From 2-01-FULL-39-10-A sp964525395 (GTDB lineage Bacteria; Patescibacteriota; Microgenomatia; Levybacterales; UBA12049), in contig CAZGGU010000021.1 of assembly GCA_964525395.1 (NCBI GenBank), positions 1 through 17,084 of the forward strand: a stretch of 17,084 nt of DNA. The letters are read 5' to 3'. Numbering within the stretch: position 1 is the stretch's first letter; the number at the start of each line of letters is the position of its first letter. Below the pieces are notes generated by a model. The model saw only the letters and a list, made by a program, of their open reading frames with translations, was not told the origin of the DNA and did not search any database. Both the position numbers and the translations under genes were made by a program. Below are positions 1-6,482 of the stretch, in pieces.

Positions 1-38
1 AAGAAATCTCTAAATCCTTTTAGTGTTTGAACATTCAT
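1..38 (-). CDS. hisS: Histidyl-tRNA synthetase, N-terminal fragment (cut by window edge)
   Basis: Only the first 12 codons lie in the window, on the minus strand from the ATG at 38-36. They read MNVQTLKGFRDF. The string QTLKGFRDF is the characteristic opening of class II histidyl-tRNA synthetases, where the usual form is (Q)TPKGFRDFLP, just ahead of catalytic motif 1. The enzyme charges tRNA-His in the cytosol. The start overlaps the stop of a 15-codon upstream ORF (ATGA), and a GAGG Shine-Dalgarno-like string sits about 11 nt upstream inside that ORF, so initiation may be coupled. The call rests on a short but distinctive string. The rest of the gene lies outside the window. Confidence 0.72.
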   Translation of the reverse strand, partial: MNVQTLKGFRDF

Positions 39-82
39 AGTTCGAGTTTCCTCATTACGGCCTGAACAACTCGATTGGCCAT
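35..82 (-). CDS. Putative 15-residue upstream ORF coupled to hisS
   Basis: Reading the minus strand from the ATG at 82-80 gives MANRVVQAVMRKLEL and a TGA whose bases overlap the hisS ATG (ATGA at 38-35). A -10-like TACAAT (94-89) lies only 6 nt before this ATG, so the transcript would start at or next to the AUG and be leaderless. The peptide has no His codons, so it is not a classical histidine attenuator. A plausible role is recruitment of ribosomes on a leaderless mRNA followed by coupled initiation at hisS. It could also be a chance frame in the 5' leader. The frame is directly visible; its function is inferred. Confidence 0.4.
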   Translation of the reverse strand: MANRVVQAVMRKLEL

Positions 83-88
83 AAAATA

Positions 89-119
89 ATTGTATCATGT
101 TTTTCGTTTAGCCTGCCAA
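89..119 (-). promoter_or_regulatory. Promoter for hisS and its upstream ORF
   Basis: On the minus strand the -10 TACAAT occupies 94-89 and has an extended -10 TG one base upstream (TGATACAAT). The best -35 match is TTGGCA (119-114), with a 19-bp spacer that is longer than ideal. The predicted transcription start falls at the upstream-ORF ATG. Confidence 0.5.
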
Positions 120-128
120 TCTGACCTA

Positions 129-157
129 TTGATTGTGGGTCGTTTAATTGGTAAAAT
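129..157 (+). promoter_or_regulatory. Promoter for the 205-residue gene (leaderless type)
   Basis: TTGATT (129-134), a 17-bp spacer and TAAAAT (152-157) form a good sigma70-type promoter. Only six bases (CCCAAA) separate the -10 from the ATG at 164, so transcription should begin at the start codon. It diverges from the hisS promoter, with the two -35 regions about 10 bp apart. Confidence 0.6.
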
Positions 158-163
158 CCCAAA

Positions 164-781
164 ATGGTAATCGAACGAAAAAGTGCTACTTTTGGACAAG
201 CTATCAAAGATAGAAAGACTGCTGCGGATGAAGCAAAAAGGAGAAAAGAAGCTCGCAAGGTTGAAGCCAAGGGTCTTCATGTGAATATTAGCACTATTAT
301 TAAGCCGCATCTTCCAAGACTTCCAAAAGAGCGAACGAAAACTGATAAACAACTTGAGAGATATTTAGACAGGGGTGGATTCGATAGAGATATGGATAGA
401 ATGAGGGAGATTACTGATAAGGATCATATAATTGGTGCAACATATAGTGAAGAAGATCAAGATGTTAAAGTTGAATTTTGGATCGATGGGAGAAGGCTTG
501 GAATTTTTGGGGATGAATATTCAGGAACTATAGATATTAGAGTTAAGGGTTTGCCAGAAAGATACCTTCTTTCTCAAGAAGCTATAGTGGTTGAGTCTAA
601 TGAAAGAGAGATACCTGCTGGTGAAGAGGTGGTATTTGGAGCAAGGTATGATCAAACAAGACCAGTTTATTCAAGATCTGCGAATGCGGAAGATATAGAG
701 CGATTAGAATCATTAGTCCAATCAATCTCACAAAAAGGAATTGAGTTTACTCGTAGATCGGTTGATAAAGTTTTCTGTTAA
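164..781 (+). CDS. Unrecognised 205-residue soluble protein
   Basis: I do not recognise this family. The ATG at 164 follows a -10 hexamer by six bases, which supports this start. Residues 1-40 are rich in Lys, Arg, Glu and Ala and should form a basic helix. Residues 55-85 are again charged and rich in Arg and Asp. Residues 88-165 look like a beta-rich domain with alternating hydrophobic residues (GATYSEEDQDVKVEFWIDG is a clear strand-turn-strand). The C-terminal part (172-205) is helical. There is no signal peptide, membrane segment, Cys/His metal cluster or nucleotide-binding loop. The TAA overlaps the stop codon of the convergent permease gene by three bases, so no terminator fits between them. 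A DNA- or RNA-binding accessory role is possible from the basic helix, but that is speculation. Confidence 0.7.
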   Translation: MVIERKSATFGQAIKDRKTAADEAKRRKEARKVEAKGLHVNISTIIKPHLPRLPKERTKTDKQLERYLDRGGFDRDMDRMREITDKDHIIGATYSEEDQDVKVEFWIDGRRLGIFGDEYSGTIDIRVKGLPERYLLSQEAIVVESNEREIPAGEEVVFGARYDQTRPVYSRSANAEDIERLESLVQSISQKGIEFTRRSVDKVFC

Positions 782-1782
782 TTTTCGCGGTCTTTGAGAT
801 AATGATCGTATAGTTCTTTTCCTACTATTAAAATAATACTGATTACTGGAACTGCGAGAATGGCTCCTAAGAATCCACCAATTTTTACACCAATAAGAAG
901 AGCGAAGATCACCATAATGGGATTCAATTTAAACGCTTTTCCCATAATCTTCGGTCCGATTACATTGAAGATAAATTGTTGTGGGATGAAGATAGTTAAG
1001 AAGATAAGAATGGCTTGGTCTGGTTTCTCTACGAATGCTACAAGAAGTGGAGGAATAACACCTATGATTGGTCCTATCATCGGTACTGCAGTGAGTATGC
1101 CTGCAAGCAAAGAAGTAGAAGCTGCGAAATGAACGCCAAAAATGGTAAGAACCACCCAAGTGATTATACCCCCCAAGAAGCCCCATAGAACTTGGATACG
1201 GACGAAAGAGGCGAAAGAAGAGTCTATGACAGATTGGGTGAATTTAATTTGCTCATGAAACTTTCTAGGTGTGAGTGCGTAAAACTTTTTATTAATATTA
1301 TCTTTATCGATGACTAAGTAAAATGAAAGTATAAATATACTTACTATATTTATTAAGAATTGCGTGATTGAGGGAATAAGGTCGCTTGATGCATTAAGAT
1401 TACTTAAAAAATTATCTACTCCTTTTTGAAGTTGAGGTGGGGTATTCTCTAATATTCCAGGTAAAACTTTATCGATTGTTCTGAATTGAGACATGATGTC
1501 AGGGATAAATAAAAGGATGATAAGGACGATTAAAACTGCAGCCAGAGCAAAAGTTATAATCGCTGAGACTGTTCTGGGTAGTTTGAGTTTTTCGGAAAAG
1601 AAGTCCACGAATGGTTCCATTATGAAACTCACAAGCCATCCAAGAATAATTATCCAGATAATATCTGAAAAGTCGCGTAGAAATCCGAGAACGAATTGAA
1701 GAAGATAGATACTAATCGCAATGATTCCAAGAATATTTAAGAGTTTAAAAGAAGTTAATTCTTTTTTAAGATCGTTAATCAT
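778..1782 (-). CDS. AI-2E family (PerM/YdiK-type) membrane permease
   Basis: The 334-residue product is polytopic. Paired N-terminal membrane helices span about 13-35 and 38-58, and another lies at about 70-93. A less hydrophobic central region (about 98-135) is followed by four or five C-terminal helices (about 138-158, 200-230, 235-255, 258-278, 288-325). The family signature is the Pro/Gly-rich stretch at about 232-247 (AVPMIGPIIGVIPP), typical of AI-2E transporter family proteins (Pfam AI-2E_transport). Characterised members export the autoinducer AI-2 or act as Na+/H+ antiporters, so the substrate cannot be assigned. It is the last gene of a minus-strand operon. Its ATG overlaps the TGA/TAA region of the peptidase gene (ATGA-type overlap), so translation is probably coupled. 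Length matches the family (about 330-370 residues). Confidence 0.9.
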   Translation of the reverse strand: MINDLKKELTSFKLLNILGIIAISIYLLQFVLGFLRDFSDIIWIIILGWLVSFIMEPFVDFFSEKLKLPRTVSAIITFALAAVLIVLIILLFIPDIMSQFRTIDKVLPGILENTPPQLQKGVDNFLSNLNASSDLIPSITQFLINIVSIFILSFYLVIDKDNINKKFYALTPRKFHEQIKFTQSVIDSSFASFVRIQVLWGFLGGIITWVVLTIFGVHFAASTSLLAGILTAVPMIGPIIGVIPPLLVAFVEKPDQAILIFLTIFIPQQFIFNVIGPKIMGKAFKLNPIMVIFALLIGVKIGGFLGAILAVPVISIILIVGKELYDHYLKDREN

Positions 1783-2825
1783 TGCACCTCTATTATTTCG
1801 CGATTTGATGAATAAAGCAACACAGGTTTATTATCCTTTACTAAAACTAAATCTTCAATTCTTACTCCGCCGTAATTTTCAATATAAATTCCTGGTTCAA
1901 GAGAAAAAATCATCCCGTTTTGAATTTTATCATTAGATCTGGGAGATATTTGTGGGGCTTCATGTACTTCCAGCCCAATTCCATGACCTAAAGCGTGTGG
2001 AATATTGGGATATTTTTTTTGAACAATATAATCTCTGGCAATCTTATCTATTTTATCTGCCATTAAGTTGACCTTGATAGATTTAAAAGCTTTTATTTGT
2101 GCTTCTAACACTGTCTCATATATCTCTTTAAATTTTTTATCTGCTTTTCCAAAGAAAATAGTACGACTCATGTCCGAGCAGTAATTATTAAATTTCACGC
2201 CGAAGTCGAGAAGAATAATTTGGTTTTTCTTAAGTTTTGTTTGATTAGATAGGTGATGAGGAATAGCAGAGTTTTTTCCAAAGGCGATTATGGGACGGAA
2301 AGAAATTTCTGCATCTTTGGTCTTAATGAAATTTTCAAGAAGTGTAGATATTTCTTTTTCCGAAATCCCAACCTTGAACTGTTTCATTATATATTTGAAA
2401 GTTTCATCAGAAATTTGACAAGCTTTTTTAATATTTAGTATTTCTTTTTCTAATTTAATAATTCTTAAATTTTTTAAATCTATATTTTTAGTTTTTACTT
2501 TATTTTTTAGTAGTCTATATTCTAATATCGTTAAATCACTTTCTTCAATTCCTAGTGTTCCAATTTTTTCTTTTTTAATTATATCCTCGATGTCTTTATT
2601 TAAAAACGCAAGTGCTCCAACATCAATTAATTGATAATCAATTTTTGAATTAATTATTGAAGTAGAATATCTCTTGTCAGTAACAATATATTTATTATTT
2701 TTAGTAAGTAGAAGAAAAACTTCTCTTTCATTTTTGGAAAATCCAAAATCTCTTGCAAGATAAATAATGTTGGATGGGGAAGAAATTAGCAGGGCATCTG
2801 TATTTTTTAATAAATTTTTAATCAT
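1779..2825 (-). CDS. M24-family Xaa-Pro aminopeptidase/dipeptidase
   Basis: This 348-residue protein has the two-domain layout of Xaa-Pro peptidases: an N-terminal creatinase-like domain (about 1-120) and a C-terminal pita-bread catalytic domain (about 125-348). All five dinuclear-metal ligands are present: D207 (LLDFG), D218 (CSDMSRT), H281 (HALGHGIG), E310 (SLEPGIY) and E324 (RIEDLVLV). H190/H191 and H288 match the conserved substrate-site histidines. It should be an active cytosolic metallopeptidase that removes residues preceding proline, useful for recycling imported or internal peptides. The N-terminal domain is shorter than in Escherichia coli PepP, closer to PepQ/YqhT-type enzymes. 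The start codon overlaps the end of the upstream gene (ATGA), indicating translational coupling. No unusual residues were seen. Confidence 0.93.
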   Translation of the reverse strand: MIKNLLKNTDALLISSPSNIIYLARDFGFSKNEREVFLLLTKNNKYIVTDKRYSTSIINSKIDYQLIDVGALAFLNKDIEDIIKKEKIGTLGIEESDLTILEYRLLKNKVKTKNIDLKNLRIIKLEKEILNIKKACQISDETFKYIMKQFKVGISEKEISTLLENFIKTKDAEISFRPIIAFGKNSAIPHHLSNQTKLKKNQIILLDFGVKFNNYCSDMSRTIFFGKADKKFKEIYETVLEAQIKAFKSIKVNLMADKIDKIARDYIVQKKYPNIPHALGHGIGLEVHEAPQISPRSNDKIQNGMIFSLEPGIYIENYGGVRIEDLVLVKDNKPVLLYSSNREIIEVQ

Positions 2826-3574
2826 TGCTCTTCTTCTTGAGCAGGGGATGCAGAAACTTCTTTTGGTTCTTCGGTAGCGGTAACTTTGATTCTAGGATTT
2901 CTAGGAAGGTCTGGAAAAACTACAATTTTGCTTGCAGTCATTCTTCCATCCTCATTTTTATCAGGGAAACCAATGATTAGTGCGTTTTGCATATCCTCAA
3001 TATCAGAAAAACCTGCAGAATTTAAATCTCCGTCATTAAATTCAAAACTTTTTGTAATATTTTCTATGTCTACTAAATATGTTTTATTTTCTTCAGTTGT
3101 AATTTTTACCGTAAAATTTTTAGCATCTTTTTCTGAAAGTACTCCTTGGATAAAAAGTGGAATTGAGATTTCATTTACAAATCTGGCTAAAAGTCTTCTA
3201 GATTCTTTATTATAAAGTCCTGCAACTCCGATTTTAGAACCTTTTTTAATGCTTGAAATATTAAAGTCTTCACTAATTTCGGAATTAAATTTAGTTAATT
3301 CATCCACATCAACTATCCGTGTTTTTCCATTTAAATCTGTGAGTGTAATAGTATTTTTTCCTGTAGACTCTATTGTTCCGATAAAGCCTCTTTTTTCTAC
3401 CAAATTAAGCTCAGCAACTTTTGACGCGACCTTATTTTTAATGATATCGATTTTACTATCAAATTTATTAGCGGGTGTAGAAACTTTTTCCTCAGGAGTC
3501 GGGCTTTGTGCAAAAGAAACAGCAGGAGTTGTTAGGGATACTATTAATAGAATAGAAAGTGTTGTTTTTTTCAT
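2822..3574 (-). CDS. Secreted or lipid-free exported beta-domain protein (DUF5666-like repeats)
   Basis: The 250-residue product starts with a clear Sec signal peptide: KK at 3-4... in MKKTTLSILLIV, a hydrophobic core to about residue 20, and a likely signal peptidase I site after VSFA (about residue 22). There is no lipobox cysteine. The mature part contains two similar beta-rich modules. One is near residues 62-115 (GFIGTIESTGKNTITLTDLNGK) and the other near 140-190, with the pattern G-x-I/V...T-I-T-L-x-D-x-x-G-K seen in DUF5666-type small beta-barrels. The C-terminus is Pro/Glu/Ala-rich and probably disordered. It starts one base after the stop of the upstream anchored protein gene. An extracytoplasmic role at the cell envelope is likely; no enzymatic motif is visible. 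Confidence 0.72.
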   Translation of the reverse strand: MKKTTLSILLIVSLTTPAVSFAQSPTPEEKVSTPANKFDSKIDIIKNKVASKVAELNLVEKRGFIGTIESTGKNTITLTDLNGKTRIVDVDELTKFNSEISEDFNISSIKKGSKIGVAGLYNKESRRLLARFVNEISIPLFIQGVLSEKDAKNFTVKITTEENKTYLVDIENITKSFEFNDGDLNSAGFSDIEDMQNALIIGFPDKNEDGRMTASKIVVFPDLPRNPRIKVTATEEPKEVSASPAQEEEQ

Positions 3575-3575
3575 T

Positions 3576-4001
3576 TTAAAAATCCTCAGTTGTGTAAATC
3601 ACTGTTCTTTTTATTTTAGCAGTTTCTCCATTATCGGCAATTGCGCTGATTTCTATTATATTTTCTCCTTCATCCAGATTAATATCAGTGGAAAAACTTC
3701 CGTCTTTAGCTGCCACGCCTGCTTCCTGAGTAGTGGGAGTCAGCACAACGATTTTGGCATTCGGAATAGTTTTTCCTGAAATGGTTAGATTGCGAGCGGT
3801 AGACACCGCTTCGTCCTCAGGTTTAGTTACGGCAATAAAGATGGATGATTCAGGAACTGGTGAGGGTTCTTCTAGAACGATTTTTTTAATTTTTGAGGGT
3901 TTAATTACTTTGCTTTGTTGATATAGATAAAAACCACCAAGAGCGAAAAGCGTACCTATTAGGAGTATTAAAAAAGTAGTAAATATTCTCTTCTTTTTCA
4001 T
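3576..4001 (-). CDS. Membrane-anchored Ig-like-domain protein
   Basis: I place the start at the ATG at 4001-3999 (MKKKRIFTTF), giving 141 residues. A TTG at 4016 would add five residues, but the ATG is preceded by GAGG at a usable distance and gives a normal basic N-terminus. Residues 6-27 form one membrane anchor, followed by a short linker and an outward-facing domain (about 52-141). Repeated motifs such as FIAVTKPEDEAVSTARNLT, ISGKTIPNAKIVV and the GEN-I-I-E-I strand fit a bacterial Ig-like beta-sandwich of the glucodextranase domain B type. It is the first gene of the minus-strand operon, directly behind a strong promoter (TTGACA-17-TATCAT). The role is probably structural or adhesive at the surface, inferred only from fold and location. 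Confidence 0.7.
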   Translation of the reverse strand: MKKKRIFTTFLILLIGTLFALGGFYLYQQSKVIKPSKIKKIVLEEPSPVPESSIFIAVTKPEDEAVSTARNLTISGKTIPNAKIVVLTPTTQEAGVAAKDGSFSTDINLDEGENIIEISAIADNGETAKIKRTVIYTTEDF

Positions 4002-4030
4002 TAAAATTAGCCTCAATTTAAGTACGAGTT

Positions 4031-4059
4031 ATGATACGTTAAATAGAGATCCTTGTCAA
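4031..4059 (-). promoter_or_regulatory. Strong promoter of the minus-strand operon
   Basis: On the minus strand TTGACA (4059-4054), exactly 17 bp, then TATCAT (4036-4031). The expected start is near 4024, leaving a leader of about 22 nt with a GAGG before the ATG at 4001. Its -35 overlaps the -35 of the opposite promoter. Confidence 0.75.
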
Positions 4060-4082
4060 GAAAAGTGGGTGTATGGTAGGAT
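4053..4082 (+). promoter_or_regulatory. Promoter for the MBL-like gene, overlapping the opposite -35
   Basis: TTGTCA (4053-4058), an 18-bp spacer and TAGGAT (4077-4082). The -10 ends right at the first ATG (4083), and the second ATG (4089) lies 6 bases downstream, where transcription should start. Confidence 0.55.
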
Positions 4083-4088
4083 ATGGCA

Positions 4089-4610
4089 ATGGATGTAATA
4101 CTTCTAGGAAAAAACTCAATAAGAATTAAAGGAAAAAAAGCTTCTTTAGTCATAGATCCTACTAGCGAGATTGGGAAAACAGAAGCAGATGCAGCAATTG
4201 ACCTCACAAATGTAGCTAATTTTTCCACAGTGAAACTTGAAGGTTCTCGGGTAACATTTTCAGGACCGGGTGAATATGAAGTGGGTGGAATAAAAATGTC
4301 ACTTATCGCAGCAGGTGGAGGGTGTGTAGGATTTTTTGATGTCGATGGTATAAGTGTCTTAGTGGGCTCTGGTGCAGCACTTGAGAAAGTTCAAGAAAAA
4401 GCAGAGAGTGCAGATATGGTGGTAGTTAACGCAAACTCAGAATTTAATTATTCAGTAGTTACGTCACTAGGTTCAAAAGTATTATTAGTTTATGGAGACA
4501 ATAGAGATGAAGTTAAGAAAGTTTTAGGAAAAGATGGAGAAGCAATGTCGAAGTTTTCAACCACTAAAGAAAAGTTAACTGAAGAAATGCAGTTCGTACT
4601 TCTGGGTTAA
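4089..4610 (+). CDS. Metallo-beta-lactamase-fold protein lacking the metal-binding motif
   Basis: The 173-residue product resembles the Lactamase_B_3/UlaG-like branch. It starts with VILLGKNSIRIKGKKASLVIDPTSEIG, matching the first two strands of that fold, and has the family's SGPGEYEVGGIKM strand-turn region (about residues 57-70). The segment between them, where active members carry HxHxDH, reads AAIDLTNVANFSTVKLEG and has no histidine. The later half (VVVNANSEFNYSVVTSLGSKVLLVYGD) keeps the strand order but also lacks the metal-site His and Asp. It is therefore probably non-catalytic, perhaps structural or ligand-binding. I prefer the ATG at 4089 because the -10 hexamer occupies 4077-4082; an ATG at 4083 in the same frame adds two residues. 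A weak hairpin follows the stop. Confidence 0.65.
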   Translation: MDVILLGKNSIRIKGKKASLVIDPTSEIGKTEADAAIDLTNVANFSTVKLEGSRVTFSGPGEYEVGGIKMSLIAAGGGCVGFFDVDGISVLVGSGAALEKVQEKAESADMVVVNANSEFNYSVVTSLGSKVLLVYGDNRDEVKKVLGKDGEAMSKFSTTKEKLTEEMQFVLLG

Positions 4611-4621
4611 GACCCATTTTA
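4603..4621 (+). terminator. Weak hairpin terminator after the MBL-like gene
   Basis: TGGGT (4603-4607) pairs with ACCCA (4612-4616) around a 4-nt loop that contains the TAA stop, followed by TTTTAATT. A stem of only 5 bp suggests partial termination at best. Confidence 0.35.
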
Positions 4622-4636
4622 ATTGCCTCTGACATA

Positions 4637-4665
4637 TTGTATTTCAGGTTTTCATGAATTATCAT
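4637..4665 (+). promoter_or_regulatory. Promoter for dnaB
   Basis: TTGTAT (4637-4642), a 17-bp spacer and TATCAT (4660-4665). Ten bases separate the -10 from the dnaB ATG at 4676, so the 5' leader would be only about 4 nt, too short for a Shine-Dalgarno site. Confidence 0.55.
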
Positions 4666-4675
4666 TTTAAAACTT

Positions 4676-6040
4676 ATGGCAAGCTTGAAGACACCTCCTC
4701 ATAACGATGAAGCAGAAGAAAGTGTGCTTGGTGCAATTTTAATAAATAAAGAATCAATTGGCTTAGTTTCAGAGGTAATTAAACCCAAAGATTTTTATAA
4801 CGATATTAACGGAAGCATATTTGGAGCAATGTTGGAACTCTATGAAAAGAGCAACCCGATTGATATTCTTACTCTTACTAAGCAATTAAAAAAGAATAAA
4901 AACAATAAAGTTGATGCCTCATATCTAACAGATTTGCTAAATGCTGTTCCAACGGCTGCCAATATTGAACACTACGCACAGATTATTCAAGAGGATTCGA
5001 TAAAACGAACTCTCATTGCTTTAGGAGGAAATATTACAGAGTTTGGTTTTATGGAGGATAAGAATGCTGAAGAATTATTAGATAAAACTGAGCAGTCTGT
5101 TTTTTCTATTACCCAGGGACATGTGATGAAGGGATTTACTCCTATTAAAGATAAGTTGGCTGAAAGTTTCGACAGAATTGATGAATTGCATAAGAGTGGA
5201 GGAGGAGCAAGAGGTGTTAAAACTGGCTTTACAGATCTAGACGGAATTCTCTCTGGCATGCAGGCGTCTAATCTGATCATTTTAGCGGCACGTCCAGGTC
5301 AAGGTAAAACAGCATTAATCGTCAATATGGCACAAAATATAGCTGTAAAAGAAAAAAAAGCTGTTGGAATTTTTTCTCTTGAAATGAGCCAGGAAGAACT
5401 GGTTGATCGTTTACTAGTGGGACAGGCAGACGTAGATGCTTGGAGACTTAAAACGGGAAAATTAACAGAATCTGATTTCGCAAAGATTTCAGAAGCTATG
5501 GGTGTGCTTGCCGATGCTCCCATCTTTATCGATGATACGCCTGGAGTATCTATTTCTCAAATAAGAACTAAGGCTAGAAGGCTTCAACTAGAGCATAATG
5601 TTCAATTAATCATCGTTGACTATTTACAGTTAGTAGATCCCGGAAAGCATTATGATAACCGCGTGCAGGAAGTTTCAATTGTTTCTCAATCTCTTAAAAA
5701 TTTAGCTAGAGAGCTTAAGATTCCAGTTCTTGCTGCTTCACAGCTTTCTCGTGCAGTAGAGCATCGTGGGGGAGATAGAAAGCCCCAGCTTGCAGATTTA
5801 AGAGAATCTGGAGCGATTGAGCAGGATGCTGATGTGGTAATGTTTATTTATAGGCCAGATGGAGAAATTGCGAATGTAATTAATACGAAACTTTTAATTG
5901 CTAAACACCGAAATGGTCCTCAAGGTGAAGTGGATCTTCTATTCAGAGGAGACAGAATCAGATTTTACAATATGGATACTAAGCGCGATGAATCCACAGA
6001 ATCTCAAGCTCCAAAAGTTGAATCCCCAACAATGCTTTGA
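4676..6040 (+). CDS. dnaB: Replicative DNA helicase DnaB
   Basis: At 454 residues this is full length for DnaB, the hexameric helicase that unwinds DNA at the replication fork. The N-terminal domain opens with the diagnostic PPHNDEAEESVLGAIL (7-22) and runs to about 150, followed by a linker and the RecA-type ATPase domain (about 180-435). Visible motifs are Walker A RPGQGKT (206-212), the catalytic glutamate in SLEM (E236), Walker B LIIVD (311-315), the QLSRAVE motif (356-362), LADLRESGAIEQDAD (372-386), and the arginine-finger region KHRNGPQG (410-417). The C-terminal tail (435-454) is Ser/Glu/Pro-rich and likely disordered. There is no sign of an intein. The gene has its own promoter, and the next gene also has one, so it may be transcribed alone. 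Confidence 0.97.
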   Translation: MASLKTPPHNDEAEESVLGAILINKESIGLVSEVIKPKDFYNDINGSIFGAMLELYEKSNPIDILTLTKQLKKNKNNKVDASYLTDLLNAVPTAANIEHYAQIIQEDSIKRTLIALGGNITEFGFMEDKNAEELLDKTEQSVFSITQGHVMKGFTPIKDKLAESFDRIDELHKSGGGARGVKTGFTDLDGILSGMQASNLIILAARPGQGKTALIVNMAQNIAVKEKKAVGIFSLEMSQEELVDRLLVGQADVDAWRLKTGKLTESDFAKISEAMGVLADAPIFIDDTPGVSISQIRTKARRLQLEHNVQLIIVDYLQLVDPGKHYDNRVQEVSIVSQSLKNLARELKIPVLAASQLSRAVEHRGGDRKPQLADLRESGAIEQDADVVMFIYRPDGEIANVINTKLLIAKHRNGPQGEVDLLFRGDRIRFYNMDTKRDESTESQAPKVESPTML

Positions 6041-6044
6041 TCTA

Positions 6045-6073
6045 TTTACATTTATTTTTTTGCCCGTTATCAT
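6045..6073 (+). promoter_or_regulatory. Promoter for the Pro/Ala-rich small protein
   Basis: TTTACA (6045-6050), a 17-bp spacer and TATCAT (6068-6073). Predicted start near 6080, giving a leader of about 23 nt that carries a strong ribosome binding site. Confidence 0.6.
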
Positions 6074-6086
6074 GGTTTAATCAAAG

Positions 6087-6097
6087 AAAGGGGGTGA
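6087..6097 (+). promoter_or_regulatory. Near-perfect Shine-Dalgarno site
   Basis: AAAGGGGGTGA lies 5 nt before the ATG at 6103 and matches the full anti-Shine-Dalgarno complement except for one position that can still form a G-U pair. It fixes the start of this gene. The 10-base core AAGGGGGTGA recurs before the 44-residue gene at 11093. Confidence 0.75.
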
Positions 6098-6102
6098 ATT
6101 AA

Positions 6103-6414
6103 ATGGACGATCAAACACAAAATCAGAATCCAATGCCAGCAGATCCAGCTCAGCCAGCTGCACCAGCACAGGATCCAGCAGGGCAAGCACCAGCATGGAC
6201 TCCTCCAGCAGAACCTGCTCAGGATCCAGTTCAAGCGCCTGCGCCAGAACCGACTCCGGCACCAATGCCAGAGCCAGCTCCTGAAGCGCCAGCTGCACCA
6301 GCAGAGCCTGCTTGGCAACCACAATCTGAACCAGCACAAGAAACACCAGCTCCACAGCCAGGTGGATCTTGGGATCAGGGAATTGGAGGACAAAATCCAG
6401 GAGGAGCCCAATAA
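6103..6414 (+). CDS. Small Pro/Ala-rich low-complexity protein
   Basis: The 103-residue product is almost entirely Pro, Ala, Gln and Glu, with spaced tryptophans (AWTPP, AWQPQ, SWDQG) and a Gly-rich end. The repeats have the form PAQ-P-A and PAPEP. There is no signal peptide or membrane segment, so it should be an intrinsically disordered cytosolic protein. Codon use is GC-richer than in neighbouring genes because Pro and Ala codons dominate. It has its own promoter, an unusually strong ribosome binding site and a strong terminator directly downstream, so it is a compact single-gene unit built for high expression. I know of no defined function; a flexible linker, crowding or protein-binding role would be speculation. 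The long frames on the opposite strand are low-complexity shadows. Confidence 0.78.
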   Translation: MDDQTQNQNPMPADPAQPAAPAQDPAGQAPAWTPPAEPAQDPVQAPAPEPTPAPMPEPAPEAPAAPAEPAWQPQSEPAQETPAPQPGGSWDQGIGGQNPGGAQ

Positions 6415-6426
6415 TTTTCTCCTAGA

Positions 6427-6480
6427 TTTTTTGTTTCGAAACAAAAAAATAGACTACCCATTTGGAGTAGTCTATTTTTA
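6427..6480. terminator. Bidirectional terminator between convergent units
   Basis: Two elements are visible. The first is a perfect 22-bp palindrome (6427-6448) of T-runs around GTTTCGAAAC. The second is a 10-bp stem, AATAGACTAC (6448-6457) with GTAGTCTATT (6467-6476), with a 9-nt loop. The stem is followed by TTTTTA on the plus strand and preceded by an A-run, which gives a U-tract on the minus strand. It can terminate both the plus-strand gene and the minus-strand tRNA transcript. Confidence 0.8.
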
Positions 6481-6482
6481 TT

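Noticed and set aside
860..1132. Plus-strand frames opposite the permease and other minus-strand genes
   Set aside because: They are antisense shadows of genes with clear family motifs.
4002..4016. TTG start for the anchored Ig-like protein
   Set aside because: The ATG at 4001 gives a normal basic N-terminus and is better placed after GAGG; TTG adds only five residues.
6070..6444. Long minus-strand frames (124 and 92 codons) opposite the Pro/Ala-rich gene
   Set aside because: They are Trp/Leu/Ser- or Leu/Val-rich reverse-complement shadows of the Pro/Ala repeats, and the terminator palindrome lies inside the longer one.
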